Source: JAKPUX01 sp964436305
GTDB lineage: Bacteria; Zhuqueibacterota; Zhuqueibacteria; Residuimicrobiales; Residuimicrobiaceae
Direction of reading: 5' to 3'
NCBI GenBank assembly: GCA_964436305.1
Contig: CAYTCI010000008.1
Location: 1-64,000 of the forward strand
Length of the DNA stretch: 64,000 bases
Shown here: positions 1 to 8,380 of the stretch, in pieces
Layout of the letters: the number at the start of each line of letters is the position of its first letter
Numbering within the stretch: position 1 is the first letter of the stretch
Made by a program: the position numbers and the translations under genes
The notes under the pieces: generated by a model
Databases searched by the model: none
The model's input: the letters and a program-made list of their open reading frames with translations, nothing else
What the model was told of the DNA's origin: nothing

Positions 1-34
1 CTCCACTGGAAACCGGACAATCGGGTCTCATTCA

Positions 35-1468
35 TCAGATTTTGAACTCCTCCGGGCTGAATTCTAGCGTCCTTCTCGCCTCCACCGCTTCGTTGACCTT
101 GAGCACCGCAACTGCCGATTCATAGGCCACTTCGGGCGGGCAATTGAGGCTGCCCTTGCCACGCACAGCATTGAAAAAGTTCTCGAGATGGGGCTTGTGG
201 TAGGGATCGCTGAACGTGAGGGGAATCTTGTGCTCATCCGGCGAGATGGTTTCGCGGACGTCGAGCGATTCACTCTCCGCCTCAGCCTTGACCTCGAGCA
301 GCCGGGGTTCGCTGAGGTAGCCCTGGCGTACCCACTCATCCCAGGAGGGCGCATTGGTCTTCTCGCGGTAAACCGCGCCCAGGCCGGCCGACTCGGAGAT
401 CACCAGGGTTCCCTGGTCGCCCATGAACTGCTCGTAATAGCCGAGGCTGCCATTGGTGGTCGAGGTCTTGTAATGGGCGCGCACGGTACCCTGCGGCGTG
501 ATATACTCGTAGGTAGCCAGCACGGTATCGTACCACTCATGGGTCTCTCTCGGGTAATAGTCGGTGCCGCCGCTGGCCATGACCGAGCGGGGATTGGCGC
601 CAAGAAACCAGGAGAAAATATCGATCTGATGGGAGCCAAGATCGACGATCGGGCCGCCGCCCAGTTTTTTATACCAGCGCCAGTTGCAGAACTGGGCCAT
701 CGAGTCGAAACCATACTGCCGCAAGAGGCTCTGGGGGATCTCGTACTTTTTCGGCCACCCCAGATCGGGTGCGGCCGAGCGGTTCCATTGCCCGTAGAGG
801 GTCGCCGGTCTGCCGATGAGTTTGCATTGCTGCAGCAGGACGTCGTGGCAGAAAAGATAGCGCGGATTGCTGCGGCGCTGATGACCGATCTGGAGGAGCT
901 TGCCGCTCTCGCGGGCGGCCTGGACCATACGCCGGGCCCCCTCGAGGGTGTTGGACATCTCCTTCTCGCAGTAAACGTTCAGGCCGGCCTCGAGGCAGGC
1001 GACCGTGTGATCGGCATGCCAAAAATCGGGAGTGGCAATGACGACCGCGTCCAGTCCCTTCTCCTTGTCGAGCATCTCGCGGTAATCCTGGTAGAGGATG
1101 GGTTCATGGCCATACTTCTTCAGCAGATTGCCGGCGCGTTTGAGATTATAGTCGGTCCAGATATCGCAGACCGCCCGGAAGTGCAGTCCGGGGATTTTGA
1201 GCATCGAGTTGAGCAAGACGCTTCCCTGCGCGCCCACACCAAGCAGGGCGATACGCAGTTCCGCGGGCGCCTCTCCGCTGGTGGCGGCCGCTGCCTGGCC
1301 GGCTTTGGCCTTGCGGCGATAGGACTCCTGTTTCAGAGCCGCCAGGGCGAAAGCGCCGAGGACTGGCACGCCTGCCAGCCCCTGCAAAAAGTCCCTGCGG
1401 CCGATCTTTTTCTGCGGCTTTTCTTCAGCGGGGCTGGTTTGGTCCATGGGTTCCTTTTTATCCATCAT
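35..1468 (-). CDS. Gfo/Idh/MocA-family oxidoreductase, Tat-exported
   Basis: Probable NAD(P)-dependent sugar or cyclitol dehydrogenase of the Gfo/Idh/MocA family. The N-terminus carries a twin-arginine signal (RRDFLQG followed by a hydrophobic stretch), so export by Tat with bound cofactor is expected. A Rossmann motif (GVGAQGS) follows at about residue 77. The family's EKP motif is seen as YCEKEMSNT, with the Lys kept and the Pro lost, and DLGSHQIDIF matches the substrate-side region. Length (477) is normal for exported members. It lies 10 bp downstream of a paralogue on the same strand, so the two form an operon. The first ATG has no clear ribosome site; a later in-frame ATG at 1447 has AAGGA just before it and could be the true start. 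Substrate unknown. Confidence 0.88.
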   Translation of the reverse strand: MMDKKEPMDQTSPAEEKPQKKIGRRDFLQGLAGVPVLGAFALAALKQESYRRKAKAGQAAAATSGEAPAELRIALLGVGAQGSVLLNSMLKIPGLHFRAVCDIWTDYNLKRAGNLLKKYGHEPILYQDYREMLDKEKGLDAVVIATPDFWHADHTVACLEAGLNVYCEKEMSNTLEGARRMVQAARESGKLLQIGHQRRSNPRYLFCHDVLLQQCKLIGRPATLYGQWNRSAAPDLGWPKKYEIPQSLLRQYGFDSMAQFCNWRWYKKLGGGPIVDLGSHQIDIFSWFLGANPRSVMASGGTDYYPRETHEWYDTVLATYEYITPQGTVRAHYKTSTTNGSLGYYEQFMGDQGTLVISESAGLGAVYREKTNAPSWDEWVRQGYLSEPRLLEVKAEAESESLDVRETISPDEHKIPLTFSDPYHKPHLENFFNAVRGKGSLNCPPEVAYESAVAVLKVNEAVEARRTLEFSPEEFKI

Positions 1469-1478
1469 TCAGCGTCCG

Positions 1479-2897
1479 TTAGAGCGTCCAGCCTTCGCGG
1501 TAGCTCTTGGTGAGCAGGGCGTCGGCATCGGGATAGTTAAGGATCTTGCCACTGACGGCATCATACTCGAGGAGCATGTTGGCCTCCTTGCAGCGCACCG
1601 CAACGCAGCCCAGCAGCATGGTCTCGGTGAGCGGGCCGGAATAGCTGAAATCGGTGAAAGATTTCTTGCCGGCCTTGCAGGATTCGATCCAGTCCTCCAT
1701 GTGCCCCTTGACGCGCGGGATCTTTTTCTCCGGCCGGGTATACTCCTGCATCCGGGTTTCCGGGATCAGCCGGGGACTGGAGCCGTACTCGCTGCTCATC
1801 AGGATGCCCTTGTCGCCATAATAGATCACGCCGCCTTTGCCCGATCCGAGTTTGCGCCCGGCTTCCAGTTCCTTGAAGCGTGGTGGGGTCAATCCGCCAT
1901 CATACCAGATCATTTTCACCGGCGGAAAGCCGATCCTGGGCTTGATGCCGTAGCTTTCGGCTTCGGCGTGGCCGCTGCGTTCCGGGAAATAGTAGGTAAT
2001 GACCTCGGCGAGGGGATAGGAGGTCGATTTCAGTTCGGTCGAGGAGGCATGGATAAACTGCGGACGGCCGAGATTGAGGGCCCAGAAGGGGTGATCGATG
2101 ATATGGGCGCCCATGTCGCCGACGGCGCCGGTGCCGAAATCGTACCAGCCGCGCCAGACAAAATGGCAAAGGTCCGGATGGTAGGGCCGCCAGGCGGCCG
2201 GGCCGAGCCAGAGGTTCCAGTCCAGTGAAGGAGGCACCGAGGGAATCGCGGTCGGGGCCTCGACGCCCTGCGGCCAGATCGGGCGGTTGGACCAGACATG
2301 AACCTCACGGACATCGCCGATGGCGCCATCCCAGATCCATTCGTTCATCAATCGCGCATCCTCGGAGGCGTGCCCCTGATTGCCCATCTGTGTCGTCACA
2401 CCCTGGCGGGCGGCCTCTTCAGCCAGCAGACGTGCTTCATGCACGGTATGGGTGAGTGGCTTTTGCACCCAGACATGCTTTTTCATCTTGAGGGCGATCA
2501 TCGCCGCCGGGGCGTGCGAATGATCGGGGGTGCTGACCGTTACCGCATCGATGATTGCGGCATTCTCTTCGAGCATGACCCGATAGTCCTTGTACCGCTT
2601 GGCCTTCTCGAGCATCGGCAGGGCTTCGGGCCGATTTTCCTTGCAATGGTTGAAAAGGTCGGCATATTTGGTGTCGTCGACATCGCAAAGGGCGACGATG
2701 TTCTCGGTCGCTGCATCGGTGATATCCGAGCTGCCCTTGCCACCCACGCCAATGCAGGCGATATTGAGTTTATCGCTGGGCGCTTTTTTCTTCTCTTTGG
2801 CGAAGACCTCTTTGGGGGCCATGGTCAGGGCGGTGGCTGCCGCGGCGCTGCCCATCAGAAAACTGCGGCGCGAGATGGCGCTCTTGGTCGGATTCAT
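1479..2897 (-). CDS. Gfo/Idh/MocA-family oxidoreductase, Tat-exported
   Basis: First gene of a two-gene operon of exported dehydrogenase-like proteins. It has a Tat signal (SRRSFLMG, then an Ala-rich h-region ending near VFA), a Rossmann motif GVGGKGSS near residue 50, the EKP-type motif as VQKPLTHT, and DMGAHIIDHPFW in the C-terminal domain. Members with this architecture are common in FCB and Planctomycetes genomes, where they are thought to act on sugars outside the cytoplasm. The pair may work as a heteromer or in sequence; this is inferred from adjacency only. Its 5' side faces the sigma-54 control region of the gene at 3225, and I found no -24/-12 element pointing toward this operon. 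Confidence 0.88.
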   Translation of the reverse strand: MNPTKSAISRRSFLMGSAAAATALTMAPKEVFAKEKKKAPSDKLNIACIGVGGKGSSDITDAATENIVALCDVDDTKYADLFNHCKENRPEALPMLEKAKRYKDYRVMLEENAAIIDAVTVSTPDHSHAPAAMIALKMKKHVWVQKPLTHTVHEARLLAEEAARQGVTTQMGNQGHASEDARLMNEWIWDGAIGDVREVHVWSNRPIWPQGVEAPTAIPSVPPSLDWNLWLGPAAWRPYHPDLCHFVWRGWYDFGTGAVGDMGAHIIDHPFWALNLGRPQFIHASSTELKSTSYPLAEVITYYFPERSGHAEAESYGIKPRIGFPPVKMIWYDGGLTPPRFKELEAGRKLGSGKGGVIYYGDKGILMSSEYGSSPRLIPETRMQEYTRPEKKIPRVKGHMEDWIESCKAGKKSFTDFSYSGPLTETMLLGCVAVRCKEANMLLEYDAVSGKILNYPDADALLTKSYREGWTL

Positions 2898-3007
2898 CGG
2901 TCTAATGCTCTCCTTGGTTAAGGCTTACATTTCATCAAGCTTAACAAATTTTTCAGAGATATACAAGGGAAATGATGGGCAATTTTTACTGCTTCAATTC
3001 CGGGGGG

Positions 3008-3044
3008 TCGACCGGACGGTCGACAGACTCGACCAAATCGTCGA
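3008..3044. promoter_or_regulatory. two tandem enhancer-like palindromes (TCGACC-N4-GGTCGA)
   Basis: Two 16-bp dyads: TCGACCGGACGGTCGA at 3008-3023 (perfect 6+4+6) and TCGACCAAATCGTCGA at 3029-3044 (one arm mismatch). Starts are exactly 21 bp apart, about two helical turns, as expected for binding sites of a sigma-54 activator. They lie about 100-125 bp upstream of the -24 element at 3133. The same motif and the same 21-bp spacing recur at 29543-29579. The rest of the 327-bp gap 2898-3224 holds only the promoter and leader of the gene at 3225. Confidence 0.7.
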
Positions 3045-3132
3045 AACAAGCACCCTTCTTTTGCGGCCCTATGCGTTGGCGATATCTCTTTAATAATTGA
3101 TTTATTATAGTTTACATATTTACGATATTCTT

Positions 3133-3148
3133 TGGCACATCTATTGCA
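3133..3148 (+). promoter_or_regulatory. sigma-54 (-24/-12) promoter
   Basis: TGGCACATCTATTGCA has the invariant GG and GC separated by exactly 10 bases and matches the family consensus TGGCAC-N5-TTGCA at nearly every conserved position. It precedes the ATG at 3225 by about 77 bp, leaving a normal leader, and has palindromic upstream sites about 100 bp away. This is a confident sequence match; use in the cell is inferred. Confidence 0.8.
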
Positions 3149-3224
3149 AAAACCAGGAGTGAATAACAACGAACGTTCGGTTCAATCCATCATACTTACT
3201 CATTTCCCTTTCACGGAGGACATC

Positions 3225-3905
3225 ATGAAAACGAAACTCTTCACCCCCCTTCTGGCAGCATCTCTACTGCTGCTATTCAGCTTCGCCCAGGCGCAGACCA
3301 CCACGCCCCCCGTTCAGCATGGCAGCAATTTCGTCGACGAGAACGGCGATGGCTTTAACGACAATGCCCCGGATGCCGACGGCGATGGCATTCCCAATGG
3401 CCAGGATCCCGACCATGTCAAGCCGGCCGACGGCAGCGGTGCCAAACAGGCCAAGGGTCAGGGCAAGGGTGAGGGCCAGGGCCATGGCGCCCGTACCGGC
3501 GCCAAGGGCTTTATCGATGAAAACGGCGACGGCATCAATGACAACGCCCCGGACGCCGATGGCGACGGGATCCCCAACGGTCAGGACCCCGATTATGTGA
3601 AACCGGGAGATGGCACGGGGCAGGCCGCAGGCAAGGGCGCCCGCTTCCACGGTTTCGTCGATGAAGACGGCGACGGCATCAATGACAATCTCCGCGACGC
3701 CGACGGCGATGGCATCGCCAACTGCCAGGACAAAGACTGGGTGCGGCCGATGGACGGCACCGGCACCAAAGCGGGCAAGGGCGCACGCGGCGGCCGCGGC
3801 TTCGGCAAGGGGAATGCCGGCGGCAGCTCCACCACCCCGGGCGGGAATGGCCCCGGCAATCAGGGCGGCAGCGGCTCCGGTAATCAGGGCGGCAAAGGCA
3901 ACTAG
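3225..3905 (+). CDS. secreted protein with three Ca2+-loop (thrombospondin type 3-like) repeats
   Basis: Secreted protein of 226 residues. The start is ATG 3225, with GGAGGA five bases upstream and directly followed by a signal peptide (MKTKLFTPLLAASLLLL..AQA); a longer in-frame start at 3132 would overlap the sigma-54 promoter. The mature part has three repeats of about 37 residues, each with two Asp-rich loops (DENGDG then DADGDG) and ending in QDPD-x-VKP or a variant. Such DxDxDG loops bind calcium in thrombospondin type 3 and dockerin families. Gly/Lys-rich linkers join the repeats and the C-terminus is Gly/Asn/Ser-rich low complexity. Repeat 3 is the most diverged and gains a Cys. No catalytic domain is visible. 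Regulation is very probably by sigma-54. Confidence 0.85.
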   Translation: MKTKLFTPLLAASLLLLFSFAQAQTTTPPVQHGSNFVDENGDGFNDNAPDADGDGIPNGQDPDHVKPADGSGAKQAKGQGKGEGQGHGARTGAKGFIDENGDGINDNAPDADGDGIPNGQDPDYVKPGDGTGQAAGKGARFHGFVDEDGDGINDNLRDADGDGIANCQDKDWVRPMDGTGTKAGKGARGGRGFGKGNAGGSSTTPGGNGPGNQGGSGSGNQGGKGN

Positions 3906-3950
3906 ATCCGCCTGATCCGGCAGCGTTCAACCAGGATAAAATAACCCGGA

Positions 3951-3973
3951 CGGCGGCGCATCATGCGCCGCCG
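3951..3973 (+). terminator. strong GC hairpin between two genes
   Basis: Perfect 10-bp stem CGGCGGCGCA / TGCGCCGCCG with a 3-base loop, 45 bp after the stop at 3905. It is followed by CTCCTATTTC rather than a clean T-run, so it may be an imperfect intrinsic terminator or an mRNA 3'-end stabiliser. An ATG at 3963 falls in the loop and right arm, which argues against that codon as the start of the next gene. Confidence 0.5.
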
Positions 3974-3998
3974 CTCCTATTTCAGCAGAGACCGGACC

Positions 3999-5129
3999 AT
4001 GATGCGCAACCTCTATACCCTCCTCATTCTCCTGTTCTTTTTCTCAACAGTCAAAGGACAAATCTCCGCCGACCTCGAGAACCAGGCCGGATACATCAGC
4101 AATGCCTTCTCCAACCATGCCGCCTTGCCCGATTGGTATACCGCCCTGGACGGCAGCCTGAATCAGGACTGGATAGGAGAGGGCAGCGGCCTGCGTCTTC
4201 ACTACGACGGCAGTGCCACCCTCTTCAGGAACTACACCGAGAGAAACCATCACAGCCATGAGGCGGGGCTGGCTGCCTATCTCCTAATCGGCGAGGCGGA
4301 ACATCGCCTGGACGCCGGCCTGCAGGCCGGGCGACGTTTTCACAGCGAAAGCTACCGATGGTATGAACAGGAACAGCTCCTGGTCTATGCCTCGCTCAAG
4401 TATATCGTCACGCCGCAGTGGTATACCTATGCCGGTGCCTCCCTGGATCTGCGTCGTTACCCCGAGCTGACCCCCTTTTCCCACCAGCGGGCCCAGCTTT
4501 ACGGCCGCAGCAGCTGGTTCCTGCCGACAGGAACAACCCTGATCGCCGAGGCCGACCTGATGGTTAAAACCTATACCAACACGGCAAGCGAAGCCCAGGC
4601 TGCCTACAGCGGTGTCGTAGCCAGCGGCGGCGGAAACAGCAGCCAGCTTCTTCTGCTACTGCGCGCCGCCCAGTCGCTGACCGCCAGGAGCGGGCTCAGC
4701 CTGGAATACCAGCTGCGCCACAACCTTTCCAGCAGCACGCGCTATCTGGCCGGTGCGGACAGTCTCTATTATTCGGATGAGGAGTTGTTCGAGGATTATT
4801 TTGCCTGGCACGGCACCGCCGTGCAGATGTCGTTGCGGCATGAACTGCCCTGGGGGATGCGTCTGACCCTCAGCGGCCGCCGCGAGCTGCGCAGCTATGA
4901 TGACCGGCTGGCGGCGGATCTCCTCGGCGAGCCCTTTGTCGATGGCCGTCTGCGCGAGGACCGGCGAACGACCCTGGCGATCGATTTTGAAAAAAGGATC
5001 AAGCTGAACGAGGAGGGAACCGCCCTGCTGCTCGCCCTCAATGGGGCATGGCTGCAGAACGCCTCCAACGATCTCTATTATGACTACCGCAACAGTTGGT
5101 GGAGCCTGGGCCTCTCCCTGGACTATTGA
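3999..5129 (+). CDS. outer-membrane beta-barrel-like protein, unknown function
   Basis: About 376 residues with a signal peptide (MMRNLYTLLILLFFFSTVKGQ) when started at ATG 3999 or 4002. The upstream ATG at 3963 is unlikely because it lies within a hairpin and adds an Arg-rich stretch before the signal. The rest alternates polar and aromatic residues (for example RLHYDGSATLFRNY, LSLEYQLRHNL) and ends in NSWWSLGLSLDY, with a final aromatic as in outer-membrane barrels. Repeated short hairpins fit a 14-18-stranded barrel, but I recognise no family. It lies 93 bp after the calcium-repeat gene, so cotranscription past the hairpin is possible. It converges with the response regulator gene with one base between the stops. 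Confidence 0.65.
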   Translation: MMRNLYTLLILLFFFSTVKGQISADLENQAGYISNAFSNHAALPDWYTALDGSLNQDWIGEGSGLRLHYDGSATLFRNYTERNHHSHEAGLAAYLLIGEAEHRLDAGLQAGRRFHSESYRWYEQEQLLVYASLKYIVTPQWYTYAGASLDLRRYPELTPFSHQRAQLYGRSSWFLPTGTTLIAEADLMVKTYTNTASEAQAAYSGVVASGGGNSSQLLLLLRAAQSLTARSGLSLEYQLRHNLSSSTRYLAGADSLYYSDEELFEDYFAWHGTAVQMSLRHELPWGMRLTLSGRRELRSYDDRLAADLLGEPFVDGRLREDRRTTLAIDFEKRIKLNEEGTALLLALNGAWLQNASNDLYYDYRNSWWSLGLSLDY

Positions 5130-5130
5130 G

Positions 5131-6480
5131 CTATTTCATGCCATATTTTGTCAGCTTGTAGCGCAAGTGGCGCTCGCTGATGCCGAGCAGGCGCGCCGCC
5201 TGACTCTGAACCCCGAGCCCATCCGCCATGGCCTGCTGGATCAAACGCTTTTCAAAAGCCTCCACCCTTTCGGTGAAGCTGCCGGTCGAAGTGCCATCAA
5301 CGGATAGAGTTTGCGCCCCGGTGAGGCCGAGATCCTCCACCCCGATCCACTCGTCCCGGCTCAGAACCACCGCCTGTTCGATCAGATGCTGCAGTTCGCG
5401 CACATTCCCCGGGAAGGGGTGTTTGAGCAGGGCGTCCATCGCCTCACGGGTGCAGCCCTGCATGGTGCGGCCATTCTCGGCGGCGAAACGGCGCATAAAA
5501 TGGTCGGCGAGCAGGGGGATGTCGTCCTTGCGCTCGCGCAGGGGCGGCAGCTCCACCCGCACGACGTTGAGACGGTAATAGAGATCCTCGCGAAAGGTAT
5601 TGTCTTTGACCATCCCGGCCAGGGCGCGGTTGGTGGCTGCGATGATACGCACATCCACCTGCACCGGCTTCGAGGAGCCGAGGCGCTCGAACGCCCGTTC
5701 CTGGAGCACGCGCAGCAGTTTGGCCTGGATCGCCGGCGGCATGTCGCCAACCTCATCGATGAAGAGGGTGCCACCATCCGCCGCCTCGAAGCGGCCTTGA
5801 CGCATCCGGTCGGCTCCAGTGAAGGCCCCCTTTTCATGGCCGAAGAGCTCGCTCTCGGCCAGGGCCTCGGGCAGGGCGGCCAGATTGACCGCGACAAAGG
5901 ATTTCACTGCGCGTGGGGAGGCGAGATGGATCGCCTTGGCGACCAGTTCCTTGCCGGTGCCGCTTTCACCCAGGATCAGCACCGTGGTCCGGCTGGCGGC
6001 CGCCCGGACGGCAACGCTCAAAGCCCTCTGCATGGTCTCGGAGCGGGTGAGGATGCCACTGAAACTTGAGCGCTCCTCCACCAGCTGCTGCAGCCGCTGA
6101 TTTTCGCTGATGAGCTGCTTGCGCTCCACTGCCCGCGCGATGGCGACCTCGAGCTGCTCCAGATCGATGGGTTTGGTGATAAAATCGAGGGCGCCCTCCT
6201 TCATCGCTCCCACTGCCTCGGACATGGTGCCAAAGGCGGTCATGATGATCACATCGAGCAGTGGATTGAGGGCCTTCAGCTCACCTAACAGACGGGCGCC
6301 GTCCATGCCGGGCATACGCAGGTCGGTCAGAACCAGATCGACCACCTGCTGCTGAGCCACCGCCAGGGCCGCAGCCGCTGAATCGGCCTCCACTGTCTCA
6401 TAGCCCTTTTTGCGCAGAAAGCCGGCCAGGGCGTTGCGCTGGTTGGGTTCATCATCGACGACCAGAATGGAAATGGACAT
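5131..6480 (-). CDS. sigma-54-dependent response regulator (NtrC family)
   Basis: Transcription activator of 449 residues. The receiver domain (1-120) has acidic residues DDE at 9-11, phospho-acceptor Asp53 (LTDLRMPG) and Lys103 (TKPID). The AAA+ domain has Walker A GESGTGKE at 171-178, the sigma-54-contact loop GAFTGA at 218-223 and Walker B LFIDEVGD near 239-246. A Fis-type helix-turn-helix ends the protein (QAARLLGISERHLRYKLTKYG). All residues needed for sigma-54 activation are present. It is encoded 41 bp downstream of its likely kinase. The pair is divergent from the exopolysaccharide operon at 8381, which has a sigma-54 promoter, so that operon is the obvious target. Confidence 0.95.
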   Translation of the reverse strand: MSISILVVDDEPNQRNALAGFLRKKGYETVEADSAAAALAVAQQQVVDLVLTDLRMPGMDGARLLGELKALNPLLDVIIMTAFGTMSEAVGAMKEGALDFITKPIDLEQLEVAIARAVERKQLISENQRLQQLVEERSSFSGILTRSETMQRALSVAVRAAASRTTVLILGESGTGKELVAKAIHLASPRAVKSFVAVNLAALPEALAESELFGHEKGAFTGADRMRQGRFEAADGGTLFIDEVGDMPPAIQAKLLRVLQERAFERLGSSKPVQVDVRIIAATNRALAGMVKDNTFREDLYYRLNVVRVELPPLRERKDDIPLLADHFMRRFAAENGRTMQGCTREAMDALLKHPFPGNVRELQHLIEQAVVLSRDEWIGVEDLGLTGAQTLSVDGTSTGSFTERVEAFEKRLIQQAMADGLGVQSQAARLLGISERHLRYKLTKYGMK

Positions 6481-6521
6481 GCTATCCTCTCTTCAGGGTG
6501 GGCTCTCCGCCGGGCAGGGAT

Positions 6522-8174
6522 TCAGCTCGCCGGCAGGGTGATGGTAAAGCGGGTGCCACGACCGGGCGCACTCTTGACCTCGATGCTCCCCTCGTGCTGG
6601 GAGATGATTTGCTGGACAATGCTGAGGCCGAGGCCGCTGCCCTCCTCGCGGGTGGTGAAGTAGAGATTGAAGATCTTGCCAAGATTCTCAGGTTCGATGC
6701 CTGCCCCGTCATCACCGACGCTGAGGAGAATGCGATCCCCATGCGGAGTGCACGTGAGTTCGATGTGCCCGCCGGTGGCACAGGCAGCCAGACTGTTGCG
6801 GACCAGATTGATCAGGGCCTGGGTCAGTTTGTCGCTATCGGCCATCACCTCTTTCACCTCCCGGCACTGGCTGGTGAGGGTGACTCCGGAATTGGCCGCC
6901 TCCCCCTGCAGCAGGGCGGCGACGCGTGCGACCAGAGCATCGAGCCGGAGTGGCTGTCGGTGGAGGGGGGCAGGTCGCGCGAACTGGAGAAACTGGCTGA
7001 CGATATCGTTGATTCGCCGGCTTTCGGCGGCCAGCGTGCCGGTGAGCTTGTGATACTCTTCACTCTCCCGGCAGGGCTCGAATTCACGGTCGAGTCGCTG
7101 TGCGATGATGCTGACAGCGTTGAGGGGGTTACGAATCTCATGGGCAACTCCCGAAGCGAGATGGCCCATGGCAGCGATCTGCTCCTGGCGCTCGCGTTGT
7201 TCCTCAGTCCGTCGGCGCAGCCGCAGCTCCCGAATCAGCGCGCCGGCGGTGAGAACTCCGGTCAGGAGAAGCAGCAGCGTCGAAATCCCGATACGCCACA
7301 AGGCGGTGCGCTCAGCCTGATGGAGTGATGCAGTGGAGAGGCCGATGCGCAGTAGCGCCTCCCCGCTCTCACCCAAGTTGGCAGGCGCGGCGACCTCAAA
7401 AAGCTCCTCATCTTGGTAGAGGATGAAACGGGTTGGAGAGGAGGCCGACTCGACGGCGCGAACCAGGAAAGAATCCGCAGCCAGGGCGCTCATCCCGGTC
7501 ACCCCTGCGGAGGCGAGAAGGACACCGCCGGAATCCTGAACCACGGCGTAGCGAATGATTTCGTTATCCGCGATCAGCTTGATGAAGGAGCCTGCACCGA
7601 TCTCGCGGCGGAAGGCGAGGAGCGCCTCCGCATCGGCATGGACGACGATGGCGCCGCCGCCTTGACGGTGCACGGCCACGGCAAAAAACTGGCCGGCGCC
7701 GAAAAAACGCTGGCGGAAGCCGAGCACCAGTTCGTCGCTACTGTCACCCAACACCGGCTGCAGCAGCCGGCGCGGCGCCACCACCGGCGACTCTCCGGCG
7801 AAGGTATGGCTGGAGAGCAGGCGGCGACCTTCACGGTCGAAGAGGTTGATGCGATGGAGATCGTTCTCCCGGGCTATCTGCTCAAGAGACGCCGGGGTCA
7901 GTCTCCCCTCACGGTCGAGCCTTTCCAACAACCGCGCATTATCCAGCAGCCGTTCCTCGAGCCCCGCCTCGACAACTTCCCAGGAGAGGGCGGCGTTGTC
8001 GAGCCCGCGCCGGGCCAGGGCCATCACCGTCTGTGCCTGCTCCTCGAGGGCGGCGGTCAGCTCCCGCCGTGTGCTGCGCAGCTCGAGCAGTGCCCAGACC
8101 AGCACCATCGCCGCCAGGGCGAGGGCCAGGGCTGCGATCCATCGGGTGGTGTAGTTATGTTCCTTAATCATCAA
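6522..8174 (-). CDS. membrane sensor histidine kinase
   Basis: Sensor kinase of 550 residues paired with the NtrC-type regulator downstream. One membrane segment lies at about residues 12-30 and another near 285-305, enclosing a periplasmic sensor domain of about 250 residues that I cannot assign. The HisKA H-box is ASGVAHEIRNPLNAV with His near residue 344. The ATPase domain shows the N box (LINLVRNSLAACA), G1 box (DDGAGI), F-type segment (FNLYFTTREEGSGLGL) and a final GRGTRFTITLP. All catalytic boxes are intact. The signal is unknown. An ATG pair (8174, 8171) gives two equivalent starts. Confidence 0.93.
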   Translation of the reverse strand: MMIKEHNYTTRWIAALALALAAMVLVWALLELRSTRRELTAALEEQAQTVMALARRGLDNAALSWEVVEAGLEERLLDNARLLERLDREGRLTPASLEQIARENDLHRINLFDREGRRLLSSHTFAGESPVVAPRRLLQPVLGDSSDELVLGFRQRFFGAGQFFAVAVHRQGGGAIVVHADAEALLAFRREIGAGSFIKLIADNEIIRYAVVQDSGGVLLASAGVTGMSALAADSFLVRAVESASSPTRFILYQDEELFEVAAPANLGESGEALLRIGLSTASLHQAERTALWRIGISTLLLLLTGVLTAGALIRELRLRRRTEEQRERQEQIAAMGHLASGVAHEIRNPLNAVSIIAQRLDREFEPCRESEEYHKLTGTLAAESRRINDIVSQFLQFARPAPLHRQPLRLDALVARVAALLQGEAANSGVTLTSQCREVKEVMADSDKLTQALINLVRNSLAACATGGHIELTCTPHGDRILLSVGDDGAGIEPENLGKIFNLYFTTREEGSGLGLSIVQQIISQHEGSIEVKSAPGRGTRFTITLPAS

Positions 8175-8224
8175 ACCTGCCTTCCAGGGCTGCAGCGGGA
8201 GGATCAGCGGCCATTCATTTATAG

Positions 8225-8243
8225 AAATAATCTATGATTATTT
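8225..8243. promoter_or_regulatory. 8-bp inverted repeat, candidate activator site
   Basis: AAATAATC-TAT-GATTATTT, perfect 8-bp arms around a 3-base spacer, in the divergent gap between the kinase gene and the exopolysaccharide operon. It is about 80 bp upstream of the sigma-54 -24 element, a usual distance for an NtrC-type upstream site. It differs from the TCGACC palindromes at 3.0 and 29.6 kb, so a different activator would bind. Confidence 0.5.
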
Positions 8244-8319
8244 TCACCATTTACAAGCAAAAATGAAAGTGTGAGACGGCGCATCTCCTGAAGAAAGAGA
8301 GTACGATTTCGTGTGTGTA

Positions 8320-8335
8320 TGGTATGAATCTTGCA
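8320..8335 (+). promoter_or_regulatory. sigma-54 (-24/-12) promoter of the exopolysaccharide operon
   Basis: TGGTATGAATCTTGCA: GG and GC are exactly 10 bases apart and the -12 block TTGCA is perfect. Transcription would begin near 8346, leaving a leader of about 35 bases with the ribosome site AAGAGGAG (8366-8373) and start TTG 8381. This is strong support for control by the divergent kinase/NtrC pair. Confidence 0.75.
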
Positions 8336-8380
8336 AATAGTTGTTTTTATTCAACATTAACGGGCAAGAGGAGATCAGGA

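Noticed and set aside
8315..8380. ATG 8315 as start of the giant exopolysaccharide protein
   Set aside because: It overlaps the sigma-54 promoter, has no ribosome site, and would put 22 extra residues before the signal; TTG 8381 fits better.
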